From Cytobacillus solani (GTDB lineage Bacteria; Bacillota; Bacilli; Bacillales; Cytobacillaceae), in assembly GCF_001420595.1 (NCBI RefSeq), contig NZ_LJIX01000006.1, forward strand, positions 3,147,058-3,211,057: a stretch of 64,000 bases of DNA. Reading direction: 5' to 3'. The position numbers were made by a program, and so were the translations under genes. The notes below the pieces were generated by a model. That model had not been told where the DNA came from, searched no databases, and worked only from the letters and a program-made list of their open reading frames with translations. Of this stretch, positions 26,232 to 34,885 are shown piece by piece. The number at the start of each line of letters is the position of its first letter. The stretch's first letter is position 1.

Positions 26232-26825
26232 CTACACTTTTATTATTCCCCCTAACCCCTTTACCATTGAAGAGACCTGACTCACAGCATTCATCATCGA
26301 ACCAGCTGTATCAACCATTTTATTAATATCTAGCGTTCCATCCTGACCTTTAAAGGAGTTCATAATCGATTTAACTCCTGAAGGCTGTTTCGCAATAAAT
26401 GATTGTTTAGGATAAGGATTCATGTATGGATTAACAGAATATTGCTGCTTCGAGTTTGTAAAATTAGAGTCTGGTTCAGGCTCTAACGGGTTTTGAAAAA
26501 TACTTTGGATATCATTAGGCTGTTTCTGCTGTCCATACGGCTGTATGCCATAATTATGGTAAGGGGCCGCCCCATGGTATGGATTTACCGATGGATGCGA
26601 GATCGGATAGGGATTATATCCATGGGGTGGCATTTGATTATATGGTACTGTTTGCTGGGAATAGGAACTTCCCCATTGTTCTGGGAGATTCGGGTAAAAA
26701 GCTGACTGTTGCTGACGGTAAAAATGTTGATTGTACATGCTCGGTCCATAGCGATTCATGTTTGAATACGGCTGATGGGCAGGAAATGGAGCTGTATATG
26801 CTGAGTGTCCTCTTCGTCCAAACAT
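26232..26825 (-). CDS. yppG: YppG-like protein, Tyr/Pro/Gln-rich
   Basis: The 197-residue protein starts MFGRRGH and is rich in P, Y, Q, N and H through about residue 140, with many NPY and YNPYP repeats. The last 50 residues are ordered (GVKSIMNSFKGQDGTLDINKMVDTAG, read here in two parts SIMNSFKGQDG and LDINKMVDTAG) and end in a hydrophobic helix. This layout and the place next to yppF/yppE identify YppG, a spore-coat-type protein of uncertain role. GGAGGAAG precedes the ATG. It is longer than the B. subtilis version I recall (about 125), mainly in the low-complexity part. Confidence 0.8.
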   Translation of the reverse strand: MFGRRGHSAYTAPFPAHQPYSNMNRYGPSMYNQHFYRQQQSAFYPNLPEQWGSSYSQQTVPYNQMPPHGYNPYPISHPSVNPYHGAAPYHNYGIQPYGQQKQPNDIQSIFQNPLEPEPDSNFTNSKQQYSVNPYMNPYPKQSFIAKQPSGVKSIMNSFKGQDGTLDINKMVDTAGSMMNAVSQVSSMVKGLGGIIKV

Positions 26826-27040
26826 GGGCAGACTTCCTCCTTAATGTATTATTCATTAATGTAATTTATGTTCATAATGCCCACCATGTGAATAAAAATG
26901 AAATTTAAACACTTTGTCAGATTATGAAATAAACTGTCGGAAGTCTAAATTTTTTAAAAATAATGGACAGCTTCAATTTCATGATAGTATATATAAAAAG
27001 AAAAAAGCATTTTTATACAAATTTGAGGAGGGAATTATAA

Positions 27041-27223
27041 ATGAATGTTCACGAACTAAACATGAAGTTTCTTCAAATGCGAAATTACAGTCCTGAAAAT
27101 GTAAATGAATTACTAGATTTTACGAAGAAGGCGTATATTCAAAATGATATTTGTATTAATGTTTATCGGCAGCTAGTTCGTGAGCTCGAAGCTCAAGGAG
27201 CAGAAGTTCCTGAAAGCTTCTAA
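27041..27223 (+). CDS. yppF: YppF-like small protein
   Basis: The 60-residue protein (start MNVHELNMKFLQMRNY, end GAEVPESF) is mostly helical with no cysteines and no membrane segment. Its size and its place between yppG and yppE fit B. subtilis YppF. The ATG has GAGGAGGG ten bases before. It is one of the few plus-strand genes in this stretch and is followed by a hairpin terminator. Function is unknown. Confidence 0.85.
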   Translation: MNVHELNMKFLQMRNYSPENVNELLDFTKKAYIQNDICINVYRQLVRELEAQGAEVPESF

Positions 27224-27253
27224 TCTATTTCCCAAATGCTCAAAAAAATTAAA

Positions 27254-27278
27254 GGGAGTCCTTATTTCAAGGACTCCC
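27254..27278. terminator. Terminator shared by yppF and yppE
   Basis: GGGAGTCCTT pairs with AAGGACTCCC around ATTTC. The yppE stop codon lies within the stem, and on the minus strand the hairpin is followed by TTTAATTTTTTT. Confidence 0.85.
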
Positions 27279-27636
27279 CTTCTATTTCATGAATGATACT
27301 TGTTAGGATAAATTTTGCTGAAGCTACTACATCATTAAATCTTGAACGGCTCGTGTTCGGGAAAAATGCTTGGACCGAAATGGTTTCAATATGTTCAGAG
27401 GCAGAATCGATTTGCTGATGATACAAGTTTTTTGGTCCCACATCTTTAATCCATTCATATGCCTGCTTCTTCCATTCATCGTTTACTTCCTTCACTTCAT
27501 CTGCAAATGGCTTTACTTCTCCGAAAAAGTCTCCGCTCTCGCCTGTTTCTCTAACTTGAATGTATTTCAATGAAAGGGTATCTACGTATGAAAGTAATTT
27601 TTGTGTTAATTGTAAAAGCTCTTTATAATCTTTCAT
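27262..27636 (-). CDS. yppE: YppE-like protein (DUF1798)
   Basis: The 124-residue protein is all-helical, with segments ELLQLTQKLLSYVDTL, GDFFGEVKPFADEVKEV and YHQQIDSASEHIETISVQAF that match the DUF1798 four-helix bundle of YppE. The length matches the B. subtilis protein (about 123). No catalytic residues are known for the family. GAAGAGAA lies close before the ATG. It runs opposite to yppF, with which it shares a terminator, and lies 68 bases downstream of the next small gene, perhaps in one transcript. Confidence 0.87.
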   Translation of the reverse strand: MKDYKELLQLTQKLLSYVDTLSLKYIQVRETGESGDFFGEVKPFADEVKEVNDEWKKQAYEWIKDVGPKNLYHQQIDSASEHIETISVQAFFPNTSRSRFNDVVASAKFILTSIIHEIEGESLK

Positions 27637-27704
27637 TTCTCTTCAACTCCAAAAATAAACGCAGCTTTATATTTCAAGCTGCTGATCATTTCATTGTAAT
27701 TTAA

Positions 27705-27977
27705 TTAATATCCTAGTTCAAGCTTCATGCTATTTGGACGATGTAATTTACTGGCATTTGCAAGTGCTTCATTTTCTTTTAAGGTGTTTGCTGTCTCATT
27801 TTCAAGTGCAGTAAGTTGTTCTTCACATGCAATTATTTTTGCGGTATATTCACTTTGGACATTTTGACGAGCTTTAGATAGACTCGTTTCCAAAATCCCT
27901 TCCAGTTCTTCCAATTGGTCAGAAATCTCCGTAAGCATGCTTAACAGTTCTTCTTTTGCAATGATCTTTTTATCCAT
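27705..27977 (-). CDS. Small coiled-coil protein at the yppD position
   Basis: The 90-residue product starts MDKKIIAKEELLSML. Most of it is a coiled coil with heptad leucines (SDQLEELEGILETSL, then CEEQLTALENETANTL) and one cysteine. ATG 27977 has AAGGAGG eight bases upstream; the frame is open for eleven more codons but without a ribosome site. By position it corresponds to yppD of B. subtilis, but I cannot confirm sequence likeness. It reads on the minus strand, divergent from sspM. Confidence 0.75.
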   Translation of the reverse strand: MDKKIIAKEELLSMLTEISDQLEELEGILETSLSKARQNVQSEYTAKIIACEEQLTALENETANTLKENEALANASKLHRPNSMKLELGY

Positions 27978-28205
27978 TGATTTGGCCTCCTTATTAATGC
28001 AAAAGTACACAATCTAACCCAAATGTATGTTGTCTTATTACACACTATTCGTCTTGTCTTTTATCAATCCTTCATCACTGACAAAACTAGAAGTGATTCG
28101 GCAAATAAAGAAGTATTTTTTAATCACTAACCCGCTTATTCGACAAGATTAAATCAGAATAAAAGTGATGAAAAAAAAGAACACTAACTAAAGGAGGTGT
28201 GAAAA

Positions 28206-28313
28206 ATGAAAAAGCAACAAAAACAAAATAAAACACAGCCCAAGAATCTAAACGAAACAAAAACAGGGTACGGCGATAAAAAACTTGAAGGACCTGACCG
28301 CCCTTCTACATAA
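28206..28313 (+). CDS. sspM: Small acid-soluble spore protein SspM
   Basis: A 35-codon gene encodes a lysine- and glutamine-rich peptide that starts MKKQQKQNKTQ and ends DKKLEGPDRPST. The B. subtilis SspM peptide (34 residues) ends DKKLGGPNRPST, a near match. AAAGGAGGTG lies at 28191-28200. SspM is a minor SASP made in the forespore. Its position between the yppD-like gene and yppC is the same as in B. subtilis. A hairpin terminator follows. Confidence 0.92.
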   Translation: MKKQQKQNKTQPKNLNETKTGYGDKKLEGPDRPST

Positions 28314-28339
28314 GAGACTTAGCTAGCAGCTTGTACTAT

Positions 28340-28387
28340 AAATAAAAGAGCTGAAATCAGCACGCGTCGATTTCAGCTCTTTTATTT
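28340..28387. terminator. Bidirectional terminator of sspM and yppC
   Basis: AAATAAAAGAGCTGAAATC pairs with GATTTCAGCTCTTTTATTT around AGCACGCGTC, a 19-bp perfect stem rich in A and T at the base. The yppC stop codon lies in the right arm. Confidence 0.92.
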
Positions 28388-29377
28388 GTTAGATTTAACC
28401 CATTCGCTTAAATAGACCCCTTTTTTTAATTGATCCTGCTTCTTTTCATACCAATCAGTTATTTGTATGGGATGTTTATGATCTACCATCTCTTTTATCC
28501 ATTTTTTCTTAATTCGTCCAGATCTTGACCAGTCTCTCCGATCATGGCGATGATGCTTCACAATCGGATAAGTACAACGTAAAAATGGAGTTGTTCTTAT
28601 TTTTTTTTGCGCAAAATATTGTTCATAGTCAAATCTTGAGCCCGTATGCTCTGTACGATATGCAAATTCATAAAATCTAGGGTAAAGCATCTTCTCAAAC
28701 AAAATATCTGCTAATCTCTTCCCTAAATCAATTCGTTTAGAAACGGACTTAAACCCATTCACACTGGCCCCAAATAATTCACCTTCACATGTTGGAAAAA
28801 TAACTGAGCTAAAATGAAGCCAATCTTGAAAAAAAAATAAAAATGAACGAAAAACAGTAGATTCATAGACAGGATGCTTTATAACTGGTTTTTGAATCAC
28901 ATTCTGCTCATTTATAATTAATGACGTCATTAATCTGTTTACATGTCGTTCCTCCCAAAACATTTGCCACTCTCTTTCCATAAAAGAAGAAACATGAAAA
29001 AATTTTAATAAATGAAACATTGGCCGTTTTATTTTCGTCGAATATTGATAGAGCAGCAATTGTGGAAAAGCATCCTGAAAAATAAGCCAGTTAGCACGCT
29101 CGTATGTAAAAAAAAGCTTTTTCCGAAAACCTTTATCTAATGCTCTTAAAAATAAAGTCCCTTCAAGATCACACATGTTCCACCCAGCATTTCGGGATAC
29201 CATACTGGCAAGAAAGGACCATTTAATTTCCGGATTTTTACTATAATAATGATGATAGGCTTTTGTTCTGGAGATGTTATCCATATTACATCTTTTCGTC
29301 TTTTTATTAATTTGGGTAATTAATTCAATTTCCTCCACGGAAAGCTGTTTCAATGTTAGTCCTTTTTGATAAAACAT
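28382..29377 (-). CDS. yppC: YppC-like protein (DUF2515)
   Basis: The 331-residue protein has the DUF2515 pattern, with KNPEIKWSFLASMVSRNAGWNM near residues 50-71 (read in parts as WSFLASMVSRNAGW), FLRALDKGFRKKLFFTYERANWLIF and a C-terminal HHRHDRRDWS patch. It is basic and cytosolic, without signal peptide. The gene starts 116 bases from the divergent recU gene, the same arrangement as in B. subtilis. No biochemical activity is known for the family, so none is assigned. Confidence 0.9.
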   Translation of the reverse strand: MFYQKGLTLKQLSVEEIELITQINKKTKRCNMDNISRTKAYHHYYSKNPEIKWSFLASMVSRNAGWNMCDLEGTLFLRALDKGFRKKLFFTYERANWLIFQDAFPQLLLYQYSTKIKRPMFHLLKFFHVSSFMEREWQMFWEERHVNRLMTSLIINEQNVIQKPVIKHPVYESTVFRSFLFFFQDWLHFSSVIFPTCEGELFGASVNGFKSVSKRIDLGKRLADILFEKMLYPRFYEFAYRTEHTGSRFDYEQYFAQKKIRTTPFLRCTYPIVKHHRHDRRDWSRSGRIKKKWIKEMVDHKHPIQITDWYEKKQDQLKKGVYLSEWVKSNK

Positions 29378-29493
29378 TGTTCACTCAGCCTCTCCTTAAG
29401 CATTTAGCTTAACTTTTGCAAACTAATACTTTTTATTCAACCAAATCGAACAAAGTTTTGGTATGATAAGAAATAGCTTGTGAGGTGAGTGTA

Positions 29494-30105
29494 ATGAATT
29501 TCAATTATCCTAACGGCAAGAGATATATACCGGAAAAAAAGGAGACAATAAAAATAAAGAAAGAGAAAAAATGGTCCTACAGCAACCGTGGAATGACTTT
29601 GGAGGAAGATATTAACATAACAAACGAATATTACTTGGAACAGAACATTGCAGCCATCCATAAAAAACCAACACCTCTTCAAATCGTTCAAGTCGACTAC
29701 CCTAAAAGAAGTGCAGCAGTCATTAAGGAAGCTTATTTTAAACAAGCTTCTACAACCGACTATAATGGGGTATATAAAGGGAGATATATTGATTTTGAAG
29801 CAAAGGAAACACAAAATCCAACATCTTTTCCATTAAAGAATTTTCATGATCACCAGATCAAGCACATGGAAACGATCCTTAAGCAAGATGGTATTTGCTT
29901 TGTCCTGCTCAGGTTTTCACTTACTGAAGAAATATTTCTTCTTGAAGCAGATCATTTGCTCACCTTCTGGAAAAGGATGGAAGATGGAGGAAGAAAATCG
30001 ATTACAAAGGATGAAATTGAAACATTTGGTCATCTGATTCCACTTGGATATCAGCCCAGAATTGACTATATTAAAAAAATCGATTATCTTTATAAACTTA
30101 GTTAA
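29494..30105 (+). CDS. recU: Holliday junction resolvase RecU
   Basis: The 203-residue protein has the RecU catalytic core: [11 protein letters not shown], then [19 protein letters not shown] with the metal-binding D, E and K, and [10 protein letters not shown]. RecU cuts four-way junctions and also restrains RecA. ATG 29494 has GAGGTGAG just upstream; the frame extends to a GTG at 29485, which lies inside that site. It is followed 53 bases on by ponA, as in all Bacillus. The length is a little above 200 as expected. Confidence 0.96.
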   Translation: MNFNYPNGKRYIPEKKETIKIKKEKKWSYSNRGMTLEEDINITNEYYLEQNIAAIHKKPTPLQIVQVDYPKRSAAVIKEAYFKQASTTDYNGVYKGRYIDFEAKETQNPTSFPLKNFHDHQIKHMETILKQDGICFVLLRFSLTEEIFLLEADHLLTFWKRMEDGGRKSITKDEIETFGHLIPLGYQPRIDYIKKIDYLYKLS

Positions 30106-30158
30106 ACAAATTTAAAAGGAATCATATTTTCTTTACAGTCCAGAAAGGATGAATAGAT

Positions 30159-32789
30159 ATGGCAGAGAATTATCAATCAAGAGAGGAGCGCAGAAAACAG
30201 CATGCTTCTAAACAAAAGAAAAAAGGCGGAAAACAGCCTTCTAAAGGTATTTTTAAACGAATCTTTTTAATATTAATTGCCCTTGGCATTGCAGGTATGC
30301 TAGTTGGTGCCGCTACCTTTGCCTTTATGGTAAAGGATGCACCTAAGCTTGATGAGAAAGCATTAAAGGACCCTATTTCTTCAAAAATTCTCGATATTAA
30401 TGGAGAGCTAATTACGGAAGTTGGCTTAGAAAATCGAGAATACGTTAATTATGAGGACATTCCTAAACTAGTTGAAGATGCATTTCTCGCTACAGAAGAT
30501 GTCCGATTCTATAAGCATAACGGTATGGATTTAATCCGCTTAGGCGGTGCAGTACTTGCCAACGTTACCCGTGGTTTTGGATCAGAGGGAGCTAGTACGA
30601 TTACACAGCAGGTTGTAAAGAACTCCTTCCTTAATAATGAAAAAACGTTAAGCAGAAAAGCACAGGAGGCTTGGCTTGCCTTCCAGCTAGAACGGAAATA
30701 TACGAAACAGCAAATTTTTGAAATGTATGTCAATAAAATATGGATGTCAGAGAGAAGCCATGGAGTATTGACTGCTTCCCATATTTATTTTGGCAAAGAA
30801 CTTAACGAATTAGAATTACACGAAGCAGCTTTGCTGGCCGGGATGCCACAAAGCCCAGAAAATTACAACCCATTTAAACATCCAGACCGTGCAGAGAAAA
30901 GAAGAAATATTGTTCTTTCATTAATGAATCAGCACGGATTTATTACAAAGGAAGAAATGAAGGCTGCACAAGCCATCCCAGTCGAATCAAGTCTAGTTAA
31001 GGAAGAAGATAGAAAAAGAAATGATTCACCATATGATGCCTTTGTTGATGTAGTAATTGAGGAAGTAGAAAGTAAATATCCTGATTTAGATATCTCTTCT
31101 GATGGACTAACTATTTATACAACATTAGATACAAAAGCACAGGACTATGTTGAAAAAATGCTAAGTTCGAACGATATTGTTCAATTTCCAAATGATGAAT
31201 TTCAGGCAGGAATAACCTTACTTGATACGAAAACAGGGGAAATTAGAGCAATTGGCGGTGGCAGAAATCAAGAAGTAAAAAGAGGATTTAATTATGCTAC
31301 CGATTCAAAACGACAAGCGGGTTCGACATTTAAACCAATTATGGATTACGGTCCAGCAGTTGAATATTTAAAATGGGGTACGTACCATACCCTTGATGAT
31401 AAACCTACCACCTATTCAAGCGGTCAGCAGATGAATAACTGGGACCGGAAGCATATGGGAAAAATGTCATTACGGGAAGCGCTAGCGCGTTCACGTAATA
31501 CGGCTGCCCTGCAAACATTACAGGCAGTTGAAAAAGAGGTTGGCTTAGATAAGGCAAAGGAATTCGTTAATAAACTGGGTATTGATATGGATGAAGTCTA
31601 TGAATCAAGTGCAATTGGTACTGAGGAAGTTTCATCATTAGAAATGGCTGGGGCTTATAGTGCTTTTGGCAACGAAGGCTTCTATACTGAGCCACATTCC
31701 ATTAAGAAGATTGAAATGCGAGATAAGACAACGATTGATGCGACACCTAAGACTGAAGCTGTTATGCAGGATTATACAGCGTTCATGATCACTGACGTCT
31801 TAAAAAGTGTTGTGAAGGATTCCTTCGGAACTGGTAAGCAAGCGAATGTACCTAACCTCCATTTAGCAGGAAAAACAGGTACGACAAACTATTCTTCTAA
31901 AGAAAAGAAAGATTGGCAAATCCAAAGCGGCGGTGTTCCTGATATTTGGTTTGCTGGCTATACGACAAACTATACAGCAGCCATATGGACTGGATATCCA
32001 AACATGAAAAGTTCGATTGCTCCTAAGGATCAAAAGATAGCCCAAGCATTGTTCAAAAATTTAATGGCATATGTTTCAAAGGATGTTGATACACCAGACT
32101 TTAAAATGCCAAATAGTGTTGAAAAGGTAGCAATTGAAAAAGGAACCATGCCTGCTAAGCTTGCAAGTGAGTTTACACCTAAAGATCAGATCATTTACGA
32201 ATATGCAGTAAAAGGCCAGGCACCTAAGGAGGTTTCTGACAAATTCGAAAAGCTTGATGCACCTGTAAATGTTAACGGATCTTATGATCAGCTAACAAAT
32301 GAAATTGCATTAACTTGGGAATATCCTGAGGAAGCAGAAGATGTACAATATGAAGTCTCGGTTGCACTAAATGATGGAACAGAGCAGCCACTACAGGTTG
32401 TATCAGAAAAAGGCATAAAAATTGCCAATCCTGTACCTGGAGGCATCTATCAATTTAAGGTAGTTGCCATTCGAGGTGAAATGCGCAGTGATCCAGCTGC
32501 TGTAAAAGTTGAAATACCTATTCCAGAATCTGAAATTGATGATGGATTTGGAGACGGTGATCCAATGGATGACTTTGAAGAAGAAGAAGAGATAGAAGAT
32601 GGAACATCTGGAAACAACGGAAACGGCAATAATGGAAATGGCGATGGTTCGGGTTCTGGCTGGGGTAACGGTAACGGAAATAACAACGGGACCGAAAATG
32701 GCCAAGGCGGCGGAAACACCTCAGGCGGAGACGATACAAACAATGGATCAACCAATCCAGATGGGACTCAAGGATCAGGCGGACAATAA
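30159..32789 (+). CDS. ponA: Class A penicillin-binding protein 1 (PonA)
   Basis: The 876-residue protein has a basic cytosolic N-terminus, one membrane helix (about residues 33-56), a glycosyltransferase domain with the catalytic EDVRFYKHNG near residue 112 and a transpeptidase domain with the active site GSTFKP near 389, SRN near 448 and KTGTT near 570. An Fn3-like domain follows (about 690-780). The last 80 residues are acidic and then Gly/Asn-rich repeats with no known fold. It makes and cross-links peptidoglycan and is a partner of GpsB (16.0 kb). AAAGGATG precedes the ATG. A terminator follows. Confidence 0.97.
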   Translation: MAENYQSREERRKQHASKQKKKGGKQPSKGIFKRIFLILIALGIAGMLVGAATFAFMVKDAPKLDEKALKDPISSKILDINGELITEVGLENREYVNYEDIPKLVEDAFLATEDVRFYKHNGMDLIRLGGAVLANVTRGFGSEGASTITQQVVKNSFLNNEKTLSRKAQEAWLAFQLERKYTKQQIFEMYVNKIWMSERSHGVLTASHIYFGKELNELELHEAALLAGMPQSPENYNPFKHPDRAEKRRNIVLSLMNQHGFITKEEMKAAQAIPVESSLVKEEDRKRNDSPYDAFVDVVIEEVESKYPDLDISSDGLTIYTTLDTKAQDYVEKMLSSNDIVQFPNDEFQAGITLLDTKTGEIRAIGGGRNQEVKRGFNYATDSKRQAGSTFKPIMDYGPAVEYLKWGTYHTLDDKPTTYSSGQQMNNWDRKHMGKMSLREALARSRNTAALQTLQAVEKEVGLDKAKEFVNKLGIDMDEVYESSAIGTEEVSSLEMAGAYSAFGNEGFYTEPHSIKKIEMRDKTTIDATPKTEAVMQDYTAFMITDVLKSVVKDSFGTGKQANVPNLHLAGKTGTTNYSSKEKKDWQIQSGGVPDIWFAGYTTNYTAAIWTGYPNMKSSIAPKDQKIAQALFKNLMAYVSKDVDTPDFKMPNSVEKVAIEKGTMPAKLASEFTPKDQIIYEYAVKGQAPKEVSDKFEKLDAPVNVNGSYDQLTNEIALTWEYPEEAEDVQYEVSVALNDGTEQPLQVVSEKGIKIANPVPGGIYQFKVVAIRGEMRSDPAAVKVEIPIPESEIDDGFGDGDPMDDFEEEEEIEDGTSGNNGNGNNGNGDGSGSGWGNGNGNNNGTENGQGGGNTSGGDDTNNGSTNPDGTQGSGGQ

Positions 32790-32805
32790 GAATATGAAAT
32801 ATAAA

Positions 32806-32841
32806 AAAAAGCGTCCTAAGCTATTGCTTAGACGCTTTTTT
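32806..32841. terminator. Terminator shared by ponA and ypoC
   Basis: AAAAAGCGTC and CTAAGC pair with GCTTAG and ACGCTTTTTT around a TATT loop, with a one-base bulge. Both sides are A/T rich, and the ypoC stop lies inside. Confidence 0.88.
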
Positions 32842-33345
32842 GATAGCCATATGTTTTACATACTGCTTTTCCATTTCAATCAAAAGCTCATTTAATTGTA
32901 TAAAAGAATGATAAAGAGCTGGCCGCTGAATAATAAAGCCGATTCTCTCCTCTAAATTTACAGGCTGAACTTTTAATGATTTACTTGATAATGGCATACC
33001 AAAATGAACGGGCTGACCATTTGCCCAATAAACAAACTGCAAAAATAAACCTATCCCTTTTTTCATAGGTACGATTGCATCCTTATAATTTCTTTTGGTA
33101 AAGATTTGCTCAAGTTTATTTTTTTCAGTATCCCACTCACTTTTTATTAAAGGAATGGAATTCTCATGTGACTGCCAGGGCTTAAGTGCCTCAATATTTG
33201 CATAAAAGGCTGCTTCATACAGAAAAGGAATGTTCAGTACCATATTTTGTAATTGACTTTTCTCAACAGTCATTCTTTCATTAGCAGAAAAAAAGAAAGG
33301 ATTATTCAATTCATTCGGAATGGATAAAATTAATTGCTCACTCAT
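32821..33345 (-). CDS. ypoC: YpoC-family protein
   Basis: The 174-residue product starts MSEQLILSIPNELN at the ATG at 33345, which overlaps the nth stop (TAATG) and has AAGGGTG before it. The open frame runs about 67 codons further back through nth and is not used. Segments WQSHENSIPLIKSEW, KKGIGLFLQFVYWANG and HSFIQLNELLIEMEKQ match the YpoC family of unknown function. The overlap means translation is coupled to nth, as in B. subtilis. Confidence 0.9.
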   Translation of the reverse strand: MSEQLILSIPNELNNPFFFSANERMTVEKSQLQNMVLNIPFLYEAAFYANIEALKPWQSHENSIPLIKSEWDTEKNKLEQIFTKRNYKDAIVPMKKGIGLFLQFVYWANGQPVHFGMPLSSKSLKVQPVNLEERIGFIIQRPALYHSFIQLNELLIEMEKQYVKHMAIKKASKQ

Positions 33346-33998
33346 TATGCACCCTTCTCCTTCATGCGCTTTTTCCCTTCTCTGCAAAGTTCGAGCAATG
33401 GACATACAGAACATTGGGGATTTTGCGCCTTGCAATGATACCTTCCAAAAAATATCATTCGATGATGCGTAACAGACCATTCGTCCATGGGTACTTTTCT
33501 CATCAATGTCTTTTCTACTTCTAATACGGAGTCCTTCCATCTGCAAAAGGCTAATCTTTTGCTTACTCGCTCTACATGTGTGTCAACCGCAATTGCTGGA
33601 ATGCCGTACGCAACTGAGACAACAACATTTGCCGTTTTCCGTCCGACTCCAGGAAGCTTTGTTAATTCATCCCGATCATGCGGAACAATGCCACCATATT
33701 CATCCAGTAGCATCCGGCATAATTTTTGAATGTTCTTTGCTTTATTCCGATACAATCCGATTGAACGAATATCCCCTTGCAGCTCTTCTAAAGAAACATT
33801 TAAATAGTCTTCAGGTGTTTTATATTTTTGAAATAGGTTTTTTGTTACTTTATTTACTAAAACATCCGTGCATTGAGCTGACAAAGCCACTGCAATGACT
33901 AGTTCAAAAGGATTGGAATGTGTTAATTCACAATGTGCATGGGGAAACATTTCCCCCATTTGATCAAGACAATATCTTATTTGAGTTTTATTTAACAT
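33345..33998 (-). CDS. nth: Endonuclease III (DNA glycosylase/AP lyase)
   Basis: The 217-residue protein has the helix-hairpin-helix LTKLPGVGRKTANVV with the catalytic lysine and the aspartate in VDTHVERV, and ends with the Fe-S motif C-x6-C-x2-C-x5-C (CKAQNPQCSVCPLLELC). It removes oxidised pyrimidines in base excision repair. It follows dnaD by 24 bases and overlaps ypoC, so the three form an operon dnaD-nth-ypoC. Length equals that of the usual Bacillus protein. Confidence 0.97.
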   Translation of the reverse strand: MLNKTQIRYCLDQMGEMFPHAHCELTHSNPFELVIAVALSAQCTDVLVNKVTKNLFQKYKTPEDYLNVSLEELQGDIRSIGLYRNKAKNIQKLCRMLLDEYGGIVPHDRDELTKLPGVGRKTANVVVSVAYGIPAIAVDTHVERVSKRLAFCRWKDSVLEVEKTLMRKVPMDEWSVTHHRMIFFGRYHCKAQNPQCSVCPLLELCREGKKRMKEKGA

Positions 33999-34022
33999 GT
34001 ATCCACCACTTACTTCTTCTAA

Positions 34023-34733
34023 TTATTGCTCAAGCCAATTATAAAACGGAACAGATTTTAATGTTGGATTGGCATCCTCATTTTGTTTGTTTCGCTGCGG
34101 AGTTTGACTTTGTCTGAATTTTTTTCCGTAGCTCTTGGCTTGTTCAATGGTTTTAATTCCATTCTTTTTCCATTCAAATAAAATTCGGTCAATATAACGA
34201 AAGTTTAGCTTGCCGGAAATAACCGATTCCCTTAACGCAGCTTTTATAATATGCGGGTCATGATGATCATCATCCATCCACATAGCAAGTGTTTCACATT
34301 CGAATGGAGATAAAGGGCGCCCGAATTCTTGTTCAAAGCAAGTATACAAATCCGTTTCATTTTTTTGATTAGCTATCACAGCTTCCTGTTTACCTCTTAG
34401 CAAAAAGCAATCAATTAATTTTCCCCATAACGGTTCTACATCATATCTTTCATATCGAACATCGTCTCCTGAATAACTTTCTTTTATTTCAATAAATCCT
34501 TTTTGAACTAATTTTCGGAGAATTCCAGTACATTCTGAAACGGATATAGTCATGCGGGAAGACAATTCAAAAGGAGTAGGAAATTCATTTCCATTTTCAA
34601 TAAAGGAGATAACTTGCAGTAAAAGCACTAGCTCATTTTCATCTAAATTCATCTCTTTATAATGAGTGAGTAAAACTCCAGGGATCGTTACATTTCCTTC
34701 CTGGATCCACTTTAATAAACTTGTTTTTGACAT
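34023..34733 (-). CDS. dnaD: DNA replication initiation protein DnaD
   Basis: The 236-residue protein has an N-terminal winged-helix-like domain (about residues 1-115, ILL-THYKEMNLDENE) and a C-terminal DDBH2-type domain with FGRPLSPFECETLAMW and FRYIDRILFEWKKNGIKT, followed by YNWLEQ at the end. DnaD loads the replicative helicase and remodels DNA. ATG 34733 is chosen with GAGG eight bases upstream; a GTG at 34742 is in frame but lies within that site. It heads the dnaD-nth-ypoC operon. Confidence 0.95.
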   Translation of the reverse strand: MSKTSLLKWIQEGNVTIPGVLLTHYKEMNLDENELVLLLQVISFIENGNEFPTPFELSSRMTISVSECTGILRKLVQKGFIEIKESYSGDDVRYERYDVEPLWGKLIDCFLLRGKQEAVIANQKNETDLYTCFEQEFGRPLSPFECETLAMWMDDDHHDPHIIKAALRESVISGKLNFRYIDRILFEWKKNGIKTIEQAKSYGKKFRQSQTPQRNKQNEDANPTLKSVPFYNWLEQ

Positions 34734-34849
34734 TCTAGACACCTCTTCATAAGTATAGCATGAACACCCCTAGCTAGTAAGGAGAATATGAAAGGCAATC
34801 ATTCCTATTAATCGCTACTTGACATTAAAGAGTTTCTTCACTTTAATAG

Positions 34850-34874
34850 AAAAAATCCGCAAAAAGCGGATTTT
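34850..34874 (-). terminator. Rho-independent terminator of asnS
   Basis: AAAATCCGC pairs with GCGGATTTT around five A (five T on the minus strand), and T-rich sequence follows on the minus strand. It lies 12 bases behind the asnS stop codon. Confidence 0.9.
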
Positions 34875-34885
34875 CCCTTAAATAA

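Noticed and set aside
26914-27096. 60-codon ORF overlapping the start of yppF
   Set aside because: It overlaps yppF in another frame, has no ribosome site, and yppF itself has a strong one.
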